Shown: positions 1 to 5,320, numbered from the stretch's first letter. The stretch is 5,529 bases of DNA from an uncultured Collinsella sp. (GCA_902492545.1 CABULX010000130.1:1-5529); one strand, 5' to 3'. Notes: a model not told the origin generated them from the letters alone. Made by a program: numbers and translations.

Positions 1-29
1 ACCTTCATTACTCCAACGACGAATTCTAG
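1..29 (+). CDS. Possible 3' end of a plus-strand gene (partial)
   Basis: Read in the frame starting at base 3, the left edge encodes LHYSNDEF followed by a TAG stop at 27-29. Most codons (TAC, TCC, AAC, GAC, TTC) are C-ending, as in the arg genes. A perfect GC-rich palindrome begins 26 bases after the stop, which fits the end of a transcription unit. If real, this gene converges on the arg operon. Only eight residues are visible, so no product can be named. The minus strand also has an ATG here (6-8) preceded by GGAG, but the spacing of two bases is too short for a normal start, so I prefer the plus-strand reading. Confidence is limited by the length. Confidence 0.4.
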
Positions 30-55
30 GCGGTGTCCCCTCCCTTTCAAGAAAG

Positions 56-85
56 GTAAGAGGCGGGGCATGCCCCGCCTCTTAC
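56..85. terminator. Perfect 30-base GC-rich palindrome, likely bidirectional terminator
   Basis: Bases 56-70 are exactly the reverse complement of 71-85, giving a stem with AGGCGGGGC on one arm and GCCCCGCCT on the other and almost no loop. It lies between a putative plus-strand gene ending at 29 and the minus-strand arg operon ending at 309, where a two-way terminator would serve both. Neither side is followed by a clear run of T, so it is not a textbook intrinsic terminator. It could instead act as a 3'-end stability hairpin or as a protein-binding palindrome. A smaller hairpin, CTTTC-AA-GAAAG, sits directly to its left at 44-55. Confidence 0.5.
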
Positions 86-147
86 ACCACATCTCTGCGC
101 GCTACCATTTCGTCTTGCTATCTAGCCTTATTAGTCCAAAATTGCTG

Positions 148-164
148 CTACCAAATCGGTAACA
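148..164 (-). repeat. Intergenic dyad motif, copy 1
   Basis: The plus strand reads CTACCAAATCGGTAACA. It matches 4100-4116 at 16 of 17 positions, in the same orientation. With flanking bases (146-164) it is an imperfect dyad: TGCTACC and GGTAACA around a five-base centre, with six of seven pairs matching. Such a shape could bind a dimeric regulator or form a small RNA hairpin. Both copies lie on the 3' side of an arg gene. Whether it is a genome-wide repeat cannot be seen from here. Confidence 0.4.
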
Positions 165-194
165 GTACTCATATTTGATGTTTTTTGACCAGCA

Positions 195-240
195 GGTCTC
201 CCCCGCCTTAGCAAATCTAAGACAAAACGGGGTCCAGACC
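195..240 (-). terminator. Three-tier hairpin downstream of argD, possible operon terminator
   Basis: Three nested inverted repeats share one axis: GGTCT (195-199) with AGACC (236-240), CCCCG (201-205) with CGGGG (228-232), and CTTAG (207-211) with CTAAG (217-221) around the loop CAAAT. Small internal loops (200, 206, 222-227 and 233-235) separate the tiers. It begins 69 bases past the argD stop on the minus strand, where the arg transcript should end or be processed. No T run follows on the minus strand, so termination is inferred only from the structure and position. A structured non-coding element is an alternative reading. Confidence 0.35.
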
Positions 241-247
241 GCTGAAT

Positions 248-265
248 CGTGCCGCATAGGGCACG
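248..265 (-). other. Small hairpin between argD and the three-tier structure
   Basis: CGTGCC (248-253) pairs with GGCACG (260-265) around a six-base loop. It would form in the arg mRNA 44 bases after the argD stop. There is no T run, so it is more likely a 3'-end stability or processing hairpin than a terminator by itself. Confidence 0.35.
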
Positions 266-308
266 TCCGCAGTCCGGAACCCGGTCCAAATTGAACTATT
301 GCGTTGTG

Positions 309-1592
309 TTAGGCCAAAACGTCCGACAAAATCTCGATCAGGCTGTCCACGTCGGCTTCCTCGCAGACAAGCGGCGGCAGGAAACGCAGCGTGTGGGCAC
401 CAGTAGCGTTAATCACGGCGCCGGCGGCCAGCGCGCGGGCAACAATATCATGCGCATCGCCCGCAGCGTCATCCAGATCGCAGCCGAGCATTAAGCCGCG
501 ACCGCGTACCTCGGTAACGTGCGGAAGCTTGGCCAGCGCCTGCTCCATATAAGCACCCACCTTGGCGGCATGCTCAGCGTAGTCGCCGCGCACAAGCGCG
601 GAGAGCGTCGCGGCGCACGCCGCGACAGCCAAGCAACTACCGCCAAAGGTCGAGCCGTGGTCGCCCGGCTTAAACACGTCGGCGATCTCCTTCTTTGCCA
701 CCACGGCACCCATGGGCACGCCATCGGCAATGCCCTTGGCAAGGCTCATAATGTCGGGTTCCACGCCATAGGTCTGGAATGCAAACGGCTTGCCGGAACG
801 GAAGATGCCACACTGGACCTCGTCGGCGATAAGAACGGCACCCACCTCGTGTGCCAAGTCGCGCGCTGCCGCCATAAACTCCTCGGTCATGGGGTGCACA
901 CCGCTCTCGCCCTGAATCGGCTCGAGCATGACGGCGCAGACCTCGCTTCCCAGCTGCTTAAAGATCGAGCGAAGTTCGTCGACATCGTTGGGCGTGCAGG
1001 CCACAAAGCCACCCGGCAGCGGGCGGAAGCTATCCTGCAGCCAATCCTGCATGGTAGCGGCAATGGTCTCGAGCGTGCGACCATGAAAGCCGCCGCGCAT
1101 GCATACGATGGTGTTACCGCCGTTACCGGCACGCTTGGCGTACAGACGCGCGAGCTTCATCGAGCCCTCGTTAGCTTCGGCACCAGAATTGGCAAAGAAC
1201 GTCTCCCATACCTGCTCGCCCGCAGCCGGGGCACCGAGTGCAGCGGCCGCGGTCTCATCGCCGGCGGCAATGGCATCGGCCAGCACACACGCACCATCTA
1301 CGTCGTCGTTGGCAAGCTTGGACAGCAACGCTGCGACCTGTCCGCGCTGCTCGATGTAGAAGTAGTTAGACACATGCAGAAGCTTTTTGGTCTGCGCCTC
1401 GAGCGCCGAGAGCACTGCAGCGTTGCCGTGGCCAAGGCTGCACACACCGATACCAGCGAGAAAGTCAAGATACTCACGGTCGTCATCGCCGATGAGCTTC
1501 ATGCCGTGGCCTTCGACAAACTCTACCGGAGAGCGACCAAAGGTATGCATAACGTAATGGGATTCGAGCGATTGTTGAGTTGCAAGTGACAT
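309..1592 (-). CDS. argD: Acetylornithine aminotransferase
   Basis: This PLP-dependent enzyme transfers an amino group from glutamate to N-acetylglutamate semialdehyde, making N-acetylornithine in the cytoplasm. The 427 residues show the class-III aminotransferase motifs in order: FFANSGAEANE (132-142), FHGRT (169-173), DEVQCG (257-262) with Asp257 for the PLP pyridine nitrogen, SLAKG with the PLP lysine Lys286, HGSTFGGS (312-319), and RGRG (363-366) with LRFLPPL (402-408). The ATG is preceded by GAAAGG (minus strand, 1599-1604) at a spacing of six bases. It is the last gene of the operon, 69 bases after argB. It is longer than the usual 375-410 residues because of an Ala-rich, acidic insertion of roughly 25 residues between about 95 and 130. 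The loop after Lys286 reads GIADGVPMGA, where GGGxPxGA is more usual. Many ArgD enzymes also act as succinyldiaminopimelate aminotransferase (DapC). That cannot be judged here, but the operon context makes arginine synthesis the main role. Confidence 0.97.
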   Translation of the reverse strand: MSLATQQSLESHYVMHTFGRSPVEFVEGHGMKLIGDDDREYLDFLAGIGVCSLGHGNAAVLSALEAQTKKLLHVSNYFYIEQRGQVAALLSKLANDDVDGACVLADAIAAGDETAAAALGAPAAGEQVWETFFANSGAEANEGSMKLARLYAKRAGNGGNTIVCMRGGFHGRTLETIAATMQDWLQDSFRPLPGGFVACTPNDVDELRSIFKQLGSEVCAVMLEPIQGESGVHPMTEEFMAAARDLAHEVGAVLIADEVQCGIFRSGKPFAFQTYGVEPDIMSLAKGIADGVPMGAVVAKKEIADVFKPGDHGSTFGGSCLAVAACAATLSALVRGDYAEHAAKVGAYMEQALAKLPHVTEVRGRGLMLGCDLDDAAGDAHDIVARALAAGAVINATGAHTLRFLPPLVCEEADVDSLIEILSDVLA

Positions 1593-1609
1593 GGGATGCC
1601 TTTCGTTGG

Positions 1610-1623
1610 GCGCCGTACGGCGC
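1610..1623. other. Perfect 14-base palindrome in the argB-argD gap
   Basis: GCGCCGTACGGCGC is its own reverse complement. It sits five bases upstream of the argD ribosome-binding site. In RNA it would make a short GC-rich hairpin between the two reading frames. It could affect transcript processing or argD translation, or it could bind a protein as DNA. No direct evidence favours one of these. Confidence 0.4.
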
Positions 1624-1661
1624 AGGGCTATGGGTGCAGGGACGCGACGACCGCGGGTCGG

Positions 1662-2642
1662 CTAGACCGTCTGGAGCTTCTCGACCTCGTCGAGGTTCTC
1701 GGTCAGGCGCGCCGCAAACGTCGAAAGCGGGTGCGGATGCGTATCGAACTCGTAAGCCGTCTCGGTGGAGTGGATCACGGTGCCGACGCCGGCATCGGTC
1801 AGCAGCTCCAGGAGCAGCGAATGCGGCGTGGTGCCGTTGATGATGTGCGCGCGGAACACACCGGCGGCAAGCGCATCGACAGCGGCGCGTAGCTTGGGAA
1901 TCATGCCCTTGTCGACTTCGCCGCCGTAGAGCATCTCATTGACCTCATCGAGCGTCAGGTTGGAGATAAGCGAATCCTTGTCGCTAAAGTCCTTGTACAG
2001 ACCATCGACATCGGTCAAAAAAATCGCCTTGTGCGCATGAAGCGCCGCTGCAACGGCGCCGGCGGCGGTATCGGCGTTGATGTTGAAGAAGCCACCGTCC
2101 TCCCCCGCCGCGACCGTGGCGATAACGGGAATGTACTCGCTGTCGAGCAAACGCTCGATATAGTCGGTGTTGACGTGCGTGACCTTGCCTACGCGGCCGA
2201 GCTCTGGGTCGAGTGGCTCGGCGATAAGGGTACCGGCGTCGCTACCGGACACGCCCACGGCCAGGTTGCCGTGGTGGTTGAGCGCCGCGACCAGCTCCTG
2301 ATTGACCTTGCCGCCCAGCACCTCGCGCACGATATCCATGGTGGCAGGCGTAGTCACGCGCTGGCCGTTCTTAAACTCGACGGGGATGTCGTAGTGGCTG
2401 AGCGCCTCGTTGATGGCCTTGCCGCCGCCGTGCACGATAACAGGGCGCATGCCGATAATCTTGAGCAGGACGATGTCGCTCATCACGTCACGACGCAGCT
2501 GCTCGTCGACCATGGCGGCACCGCCGTACTTGATAACGACCGTCTTACCGGTCAGGTTCTTAATCCACGGCAGCGCCTCGAACAGCAGCTGCGCGGTAAC
2601 TTCGTTGGATTCGCTCGAGCGACAATCGCGTGCGAACTTCAT
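1662..2642 (-). CDS. argB: Acetylglutamate kinase, arginine-sensitive type
   Basis: This enzyme phosphorylates N-acetylglutamate with ATP, the usual control point of the pathway in organisms that recycle the acetyl group. The 326 residues show VIKYGGAAM (36-44, with Lys38), HGGGK (71-75), FNINADTAAG (186-195), TDVDG (210-214) and KGMIPK (245-250), all typical of the amino-acid kinase fold. The segment EALPWIKNLTGK before the first strand corresponds to the N-terminal helix of hexameric, arginine-inhibited kinases, and ELLTDAGVGTVI (279-290) is their C-terminal effector signature. Feedback inhibition by arginine is therefore inferred. I chose ATG at 2642 because GAGG lies six bases upstream. 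A GTG at 2714 would add 24 residues, but it has no good ribosome site and falls inside a hairpin just after argJ. About 36 residues follow the usual C-terminus; see findings. Confidence 0.97.
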   Translation of the reverse strand: MKFARDCRSSESNEVTAQLLFEALPWIKNLTGKTVVIKYGGAAMVDEQLRRDVMSDIVLLKIIGMRPVIVHGGGKAINEALSHYDIPVEFKNGQRVTTPATMDIVREVLGGKVNQELVAALNHHGNLAVGVSGSDAGTLIAEPLDPELGRVGKVTHVNTDYIERLLDSEYIPVIATVAAGEDGGFFNINADTAAGAVAAALHAHKAIFLTDVDGLYKDFSDKDSLISNLTLDEVNEMLYGGEVDKGMIPKLRAAVDALAAGVFRAHIINGTTPHSLLLELLTDAGVGTVIHSTETAYEFDTHPHPLSTFAARLTENLDEVEKLQTV

Positions 2643-2648
2643 AGTCTG

Positions 2649-2652
2649 CCTC
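2649..2652 (-). promoter_or_regulatory. Ribosome-binding site that fixes the argB start
   Basis: On the minus strand GAGG is followed by CAGACT and then ATG, a six-base spacing. It supports the start at 2642 over the in-frame GTG 24 codons upstream, which lacks a comparable site. Confidence 0.7.
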
Positions 2653-2686
2653 GTCTTTCGTTTAGCTATCGCGCCGTACCTCGTTG

Positions 2687-2720
2687 CCCGAGATTGCAGC
2701 GGGATGCACGGCACATCGGG
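2687..2720 (-). other. Hairpin in the argJ-argB gap
   Basis: CCCGA (2687-2691) pairs with TCGGG (2716-2720), and inside it TGCA (2695-2698) pairs with TGCA (2705-2708) around a six-base loop. On the mRNA it starts three bases after the argJ stop. There is no T run, so it is probably an intercistronic stability or processing structure rather than a terminator. The stems are short, so confidence is modest. Confidence 0.3.
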
Positions 2721-2723
2721 AGT

Positions 2724-3992
2724 CTAGGAACGGTAGTCACCGTTAATGGAGATGTACTCGTGCGTGAGGTCGCAGGTCCACACGGTCGTTGCCGCGTCGC
2801 CTGCGCCCAGGTCGGCCGAGATCACGATCTCGGGCGCCTCGAAACGTCGTAGAGCCTCGTCCTCGTCAAAGGGAACAGTCAGACCATCGCGACAGACAGG
2901 CATGCCCATCATGTCGATGGAAACGTCTTCCTGATTAAACTTCACGCCGCACTTGCCAAGCGCCATAGCAACACGGCCCCAGTTGCAGTCGTGGCCGGCG
3001 ATGCAGGTCTTAACGAGCGGCGAGTTGGCAACGGCACGGGCGGCGATATCGGCCTCCTCGTCGTTCACGGCGCCGGTAACGTTGACCGTAACAAGCTTGG
3101 ATGCGCCCTCACCATCGGCGGCGATATTGCGCGCCAGGCTCTCGCACACCTCGTGCACGGCAAATGCCAACTCGTCGAAGACATCGGAGCCCTCGACGAT
3201 AGGCTCGGCATCTGCGGCAGCGGCGCCGGAGGCAAGCATGATGCAGGTGTCGTTGGTCGAGGTGTCGGAATCGACCGTTACCTTGTTAAAGGTCTGCTTG
3301 ACGGTCGAGAGCAGCAGGGCATGAAGTGCCGCAGGCTCGACGGGGGCATCGGTAGTAATGACCGCGATCATGGTGGCCATATTGGGCATGATCATGCCCG
3401 AGCCCTTGCACATTCCGCCTACCGTATAGACATTGCCCGCATGACCCGCAGCCTCGCTGACATAGGACACGGCGTACTCCTTGGAGTGCGTGTCAGTCGT
3501 CATGATGGCGCGAGCGGCATCGGCGCCACCGTGGGCGGAGAGCGCCTCGTAGGCAGCAGGAATGGCGGTCTCAAACGTGTCGATCGGCAGAATCTGGCCA
3601 ATCACGCCCGTGGAGGCAACCAGAATCTGCTGGGGCTCGCAGCCGATGACCTGCGATGCGATGCTGCACGTCTCGCGCGCGCATGCAAGGCCGGTCTCAC
3701 CCGTGGCGGCGTTGGCATTGCCAGAGTTGACCGAAACGCCGGCGATGATACCGTAACCCTTGTCGGCACCGCCCAGGTTGGCACGGCTCACTTGCACGGG
3801 CGCCGCGCAAAAGCGATTGGTAGTAAACACGCCGGCACCGGGACAGGGTTTATCGGGCACGACGAGCGCGTAATCCAGACGCTCGGGGTTCTTGCGGAAC
3901 CCAGCGTGGATGCCCGCAGCTTTAAAACCAGCCGCAGCCGTAACGCCACCCTCGACGGCGCGAATCTTGATATCAAACAGCTCGGTATTCAT
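2724..3992 (-). CDS. argJ: Glutamate N-acetyltransferase (ornithine acetyltransferase), possibly bifunctional
   Basis: ArgJ transfers the acetyl group from N-acetylornithine to glutamate, releasing ornithine and regenerating acetylglutamate, which makes the pathway cyclic. The 422 residues include STGVIG (127-132, oxyanion-hole region), KGSGMIMPNMATM (196-208), TNDT (246-249), NWGR (337-340) and the complete C-terminus EYISINGDYRS. Members of this family cut themselves between Ala and Thr in the ATM motif, here Ala206-Thr207. The new N-terminal Thr207 is then the nucleophile of the beta chain. Some ArgJ enzymes also make acetylglutamate from acetyl-CoA. No argA is in the window, but sequence reading alone does not decide whether this one is bifunctional. 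It lies 134 bases after argC and 81 bases before argB, in the same direction. Confidence 0.97.
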   Translation of the reverse strand: MNTELFDIKIRAVEGGVTAAAGFKAAGIHAGFRKNPERLDYALVVPDKPCPGAGVFTTNRFCAAPVQVSRANLGGADKGYGIIAGVSVNSGNANAATGETGLACARETCSIASQVIGCEPQQILVASTGVIGQILPIDTFETAIPAAYEALSAHGGADAARAIMTTDTHSKEYAVSYVSEAAGHAGNVYTVGGMCKGSGMIMPNMATMIAVITTDAPVEPAALHALLLSTVKQTFNKVTVDSDTSTNDTCIMLASGAAAADAEPIVEGSDVFDELAFAVHEVCESLARNIAADGEGASKLVTVNVTGAVNDEEADIAARAVANSPLVKTCIAGHDCNWGRVAMALGKCGVKFNQEDVSIDMMGMPVCRDGLTVPFDEDEALRRFEAPEIVISADLGAGDAATTVWTCDLTHEYISINGDYRS

Positions 3993-4003
3993 CGTCTTTA
4001 TGA

Positions 4004-4009
4004 CTCCTT
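4004..4009 (-). promoter_or_regulatory. argJ ribosome-binding site with long spacing
   Basis: The minus strand has AAGGAG followed by 11 bases and then the argJ ATG. The site is strong but farther from the start than at argC or argB, where the spacing is six. No closer in-frame start exists, and the protein N-terminus fits the family, so I keep the ATG at 3992. Confidence 0.65.
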
Positions 4010-4074
4010 ATGTCAAACAAAAAACGGACATCGGTTGGTGCGCCATGCCAGTCGTGATCATGAGACCAGCTTAA

Positions 4075-4090
4075 GAGTGGCGCCCCACTC
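4075..4090 (-). other. Hairpin in the argC-argJ gap
   Basis: GAGTGG (4075-4080) pairs with CCACTC (4085-4090) around a four-base loop. It lies 36 bases after the argC stop in the longest gap of the operon. It is not followed by T residues on the minus strand, so read-through into argJ is expected. A role in mRNA processing or stability is possible. Confidence 0.4.
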
Positions 4091-4099
4091 GATGCCCGA

Positions 4100-4116
4100 C
4101 TACCAAATCGTTAACA
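4100..4116 (-). repeat. Intergenic dyad motif, copy 2
   Basis: The plus strand reads CTACCAAATCGTTAACA, which differs from 148-164 by one base (T for G at the twelfth position). It starts 10 bases after the argC stop codon on the mRNA strand. The single change weakens the dyad, so if the motif is a protein site this copy would be the weaker one. Confidence 0.35.
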
Positions 4117-4126
4117 ATCGAATGTG

Positions 4127-5197
4127 CTACACCGGGCACGCCACTGTGGGCAAGCCTCGTCGCTCGTCAAAGCCAAAGACGATATTGGCGCACTGGACCG
4201 CTTGGCCCGCAGCGCCCTTGCACAGATTGTCGATGGCGCCCGTCGCCACCAGCACGCCCGCGCGTTTGTTGAACGCAAGGCCAATCTGGGCGGCGTTGGT
4301 GCCGACGACCGAAGCCGTCTTGGGCTGCTGGCCGGCATCGAGCACGCGCACAAAGGTGCGTCCAGCGTAGAACTGCTTGTAATAGTCGACGACATCCTCA
4401 AGAGCCAGGGAGTCGATGGCCTGCGGCGTGAGCGGCAGCGTCACCGTGGAGAGCAGGCCGCGCTTGAGCGGTGCCAGATGCGGGGTGAAGACGACGCGAT
4501 CGGTCAGGCCAAGGATTTGCTCAATCTCGGGCGTGTGGCGATGCTTGCCCACGCCGTAGGCCTCCAAGTTCTCGTCAGCGCTGCAAAAATGCGTACGAGC
4601 ATTGCAGGACTTGCCGGCACCCGTTACACCGCTGATAGCGTCAACGATCACGGGGCCGCTCTGGGCAACCCAGCCAGCGCGCACGGCAGGAGCGGCAGCA
4701 AGGCTCGTTGCGGTGGGATAGCAGCCGGCGCAGGCGACCAAAACGGGCTTTCCGGCGGCATGGCTGGAAGCAGCGGTCTCCAAGTCCTGGCAGAACAGCT
4801 CGGGCAGGCCGAAGGCACGTGTCTTGAGTAGCTCGGGGCTCGTGTGCTCGGCGGCATACCATGCCTCAAAGGTGGCCGGATCGCTCAGGCGATAGTCGGC
4901 CGAGAGGTCAATGCAGGAGACTCCCGCGGCAAGCAGGGCGGGCACCTGTGCCATGGCAGCCGTGTGCGGCACGGCCAAAAAGACCGCGTCGCAGTTCTTG
5001 AGCTCGGGGGCGTCATGCGTCGTGAAGACAAGATCGCTTACGCCGGTGAAGCTCGGGTACACCGCAGACAACGGCTGGCCGGCATCGGCGTTGGACGTAA
5101 TGGCAACAAGTTCAAACTCGGGATGGCCGAGCACGAGGCGAATGAGCTCGGCTCCGGCATATCCAGCCGCGCCGACGATTCCAACCTTCAATGACAT
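4127..5197 (-). CDS. argC: N-acetyl-gamma-glutamyl-phosphate reductase
   Basis: ArgC reduces acetylglutamyl phosphate to acetylglutamate semialdehyde with NADPH in the cytoplasm. The 356 residues begin with a Rossmann dinucleotide motif, VGIVGAAGYAGAEL (5-18). The catalytic cysteine is Cys159 in AGCYPTAT (157-164), and the conserved His motif is KHRHTPEI (218-225). FLAVPH (73-78), IDLSADYRL (96-104), SGVTGAGK (189-196) and the C-terminal NLCKGAAGQAVQ (324-335) are also typical, and the length is normal for the family. The ATG follows AAGGAG at a spacing of six bases. It is the first gene of the operon, with the ARG-box-like operators about 90-120 bases upstream. ArgC resembles aspartate-semialdehyde dehydrogenase, but the HRH motif and the neighbours settle the call. 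Confidence 0.98.
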   Translation of the reverse strand: MSLKVGIVGAAGYAGAELIRLVLGHPEFELVAITSNADAGQPLSAVYPSFTGVSDLVFTTHDAPELKNCDAVFLAVPHTAAMAQVPALLAAGVSCIDLSADYRLSDPATFEAWYAAEHTSPELLKTRAFGLPELFCQDLETAASSHAAGKPVLVACAGCYPTATSLAAAPAVRAGWVAQSGPVIVDAISGVTGAGKSCNARTHFCSADENLEAYGVGKHRHTPEIEQILGLTDRVVFTPHLAPLKRGLLSTVTLPLTPQAIDSLALEDVVDYYKQFYAGRTFVRVLDAGQQPKTASVVGTNAAQIGLAFNKRAGVLVATGAIDNLCKGAAGQAVQCANIVFGFDERRGLPTVACPV

Positions 5198-5199
5198 AT

Positions 5200-5214
5200 C
5201 AGACTCCTTGTCTG
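5200..5214 (-). promoter_or_regulatory. argC ribosome-binding site held in a hairpin loop
   Basis: On the minus strand CAGAC and GTCTG form a five-pair stem whose loop is AAGGA, the core of the argC Shine-Dalgarno (AAGGAG, 5204-5209). The stem ends three bases before the ATG. Loop display could leave the site open, while pairing of the last G and nearby bases could slow initiation. Its start overlaps the neighbouring leader hairpin by two bases. Confidence 0.4.
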
Positions 5215-5242
5215 CGATTTATGCACCGATGCGCATTTCGCA
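5213..5242 (-). other. argC leader hairpin
   Basis: TGCGA (5213-5217) pairs with TCGCA (5238-5242), and inside it ATGC (5221-5224) can pair with GCAT (5233-5236). It lies just upstream of the argC ribosome-binding site in the mRNA leader. No leader peptide rich in Arg codons and no known riboswitch pattern was recognised, so a regulatory role is only possible. Confidence 0.3.
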
Positions 5243-5281
5243 GTGGTCGTTATGAGGTGGATTGAAACTTTAGCACCAAAA

Positions 5282-5299
5282 GATGCATGAACACGTAAA
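5282..5299. promoter_or_regulatory. ARG-box-like operator, weaker copy
   Basis: The core TGCATGAACACGTA (5284-5297) keeps one good half-site, TGCATGAA, and a poorer second half. Its centre is exactly 21 bp from the centre of the stronger box, with three bases between the two 18-bp boxes. That is the spacing described for paired ArgR operators in Escherichia coli. Taken alone it would be weak; the spacing is what supports it. Confidence 0.5.
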
Positions 5300-5302
5300 T
5301 GG

Positions 5303-5320
5303 CTTGCATATTCATGCATT
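5303..5320. promoter_or_regulatory. ARG-box-like operator, stronger copy
   Basis: The minus strand reads AATGCATGAATATGCAAG, with a dyad of TGCAT and ATGCA around four bases. CATGAATA and TGCAAG resemble the two ends of the Bacillus ARG-box consensus (CATGAATAAAAATKCAAK), and TGAAT matches the Escherichia coli half-site. It lies about 105 bp upstream of argC and is the natural site for an ArgR/AhrC repressor with arginine as co-repressor. The regulator gene is not in the window, so the binding protein is inferred. Confidence 0.65.

Noticed and set aside
131..172. A 13-codon minus-strand frame, MSTVTDLVAAILD
   Set aside because: It is not listed as a gene because no Shine-Dalgarno precedes the ATG and it overlaps the dyad motif. 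It is kept only as part of a finding.
519..1589. A 356-codon plus-strand open frame covering most of argD
   Set aside because: It is an antisense shadow: no motif, no convincing ribosome site, and argD on the minus strand has all its catalytic residues.
2643..2714. Extended argB start (GTG at 2714) adding 24 residues
   Set aside because: There is no good ribosome site upstream of the GTG, it falls within the gap hairpin just after argJ, and the extra residues are basic and unlike family N-termini. The ATG at 2642 has GAGG at six bases.
2031..2852. A 273-codon plus-strand open frame over argB
   Set aside because: It is an antisense shadow of argB and the argJ end, with composition typical of reversed GC-rich coding DNA.
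2991..4370. A 459-codon open frame on the plus strand, longer than argJ itself
   Set aside because: It lies antisense to argJ and the end of argC and crosses their gap. Its product is rich in Gly, His and Arg with no recognisable motif, as expected when GC-rich codons are read backwards. ArgJ and ArgC are intact on the other strand.
5198..5281. Riboswitch or Arg-codon leader peptide before argC
   Set aside because: No known riboswitch pattern and no short frame rich in Arg codons with a ribosome site could be found in the leader.
5267..5299. Candidate argC promoter on the minus strand (TTTACG near 5294-5299, TGCTAA near 5270-5275)
   Set aside because: Both hexamers match the sigma-70 consensus poorly and no other spacing is better. 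The promoter probably lies near the ARG boxes, but I cannot place it.
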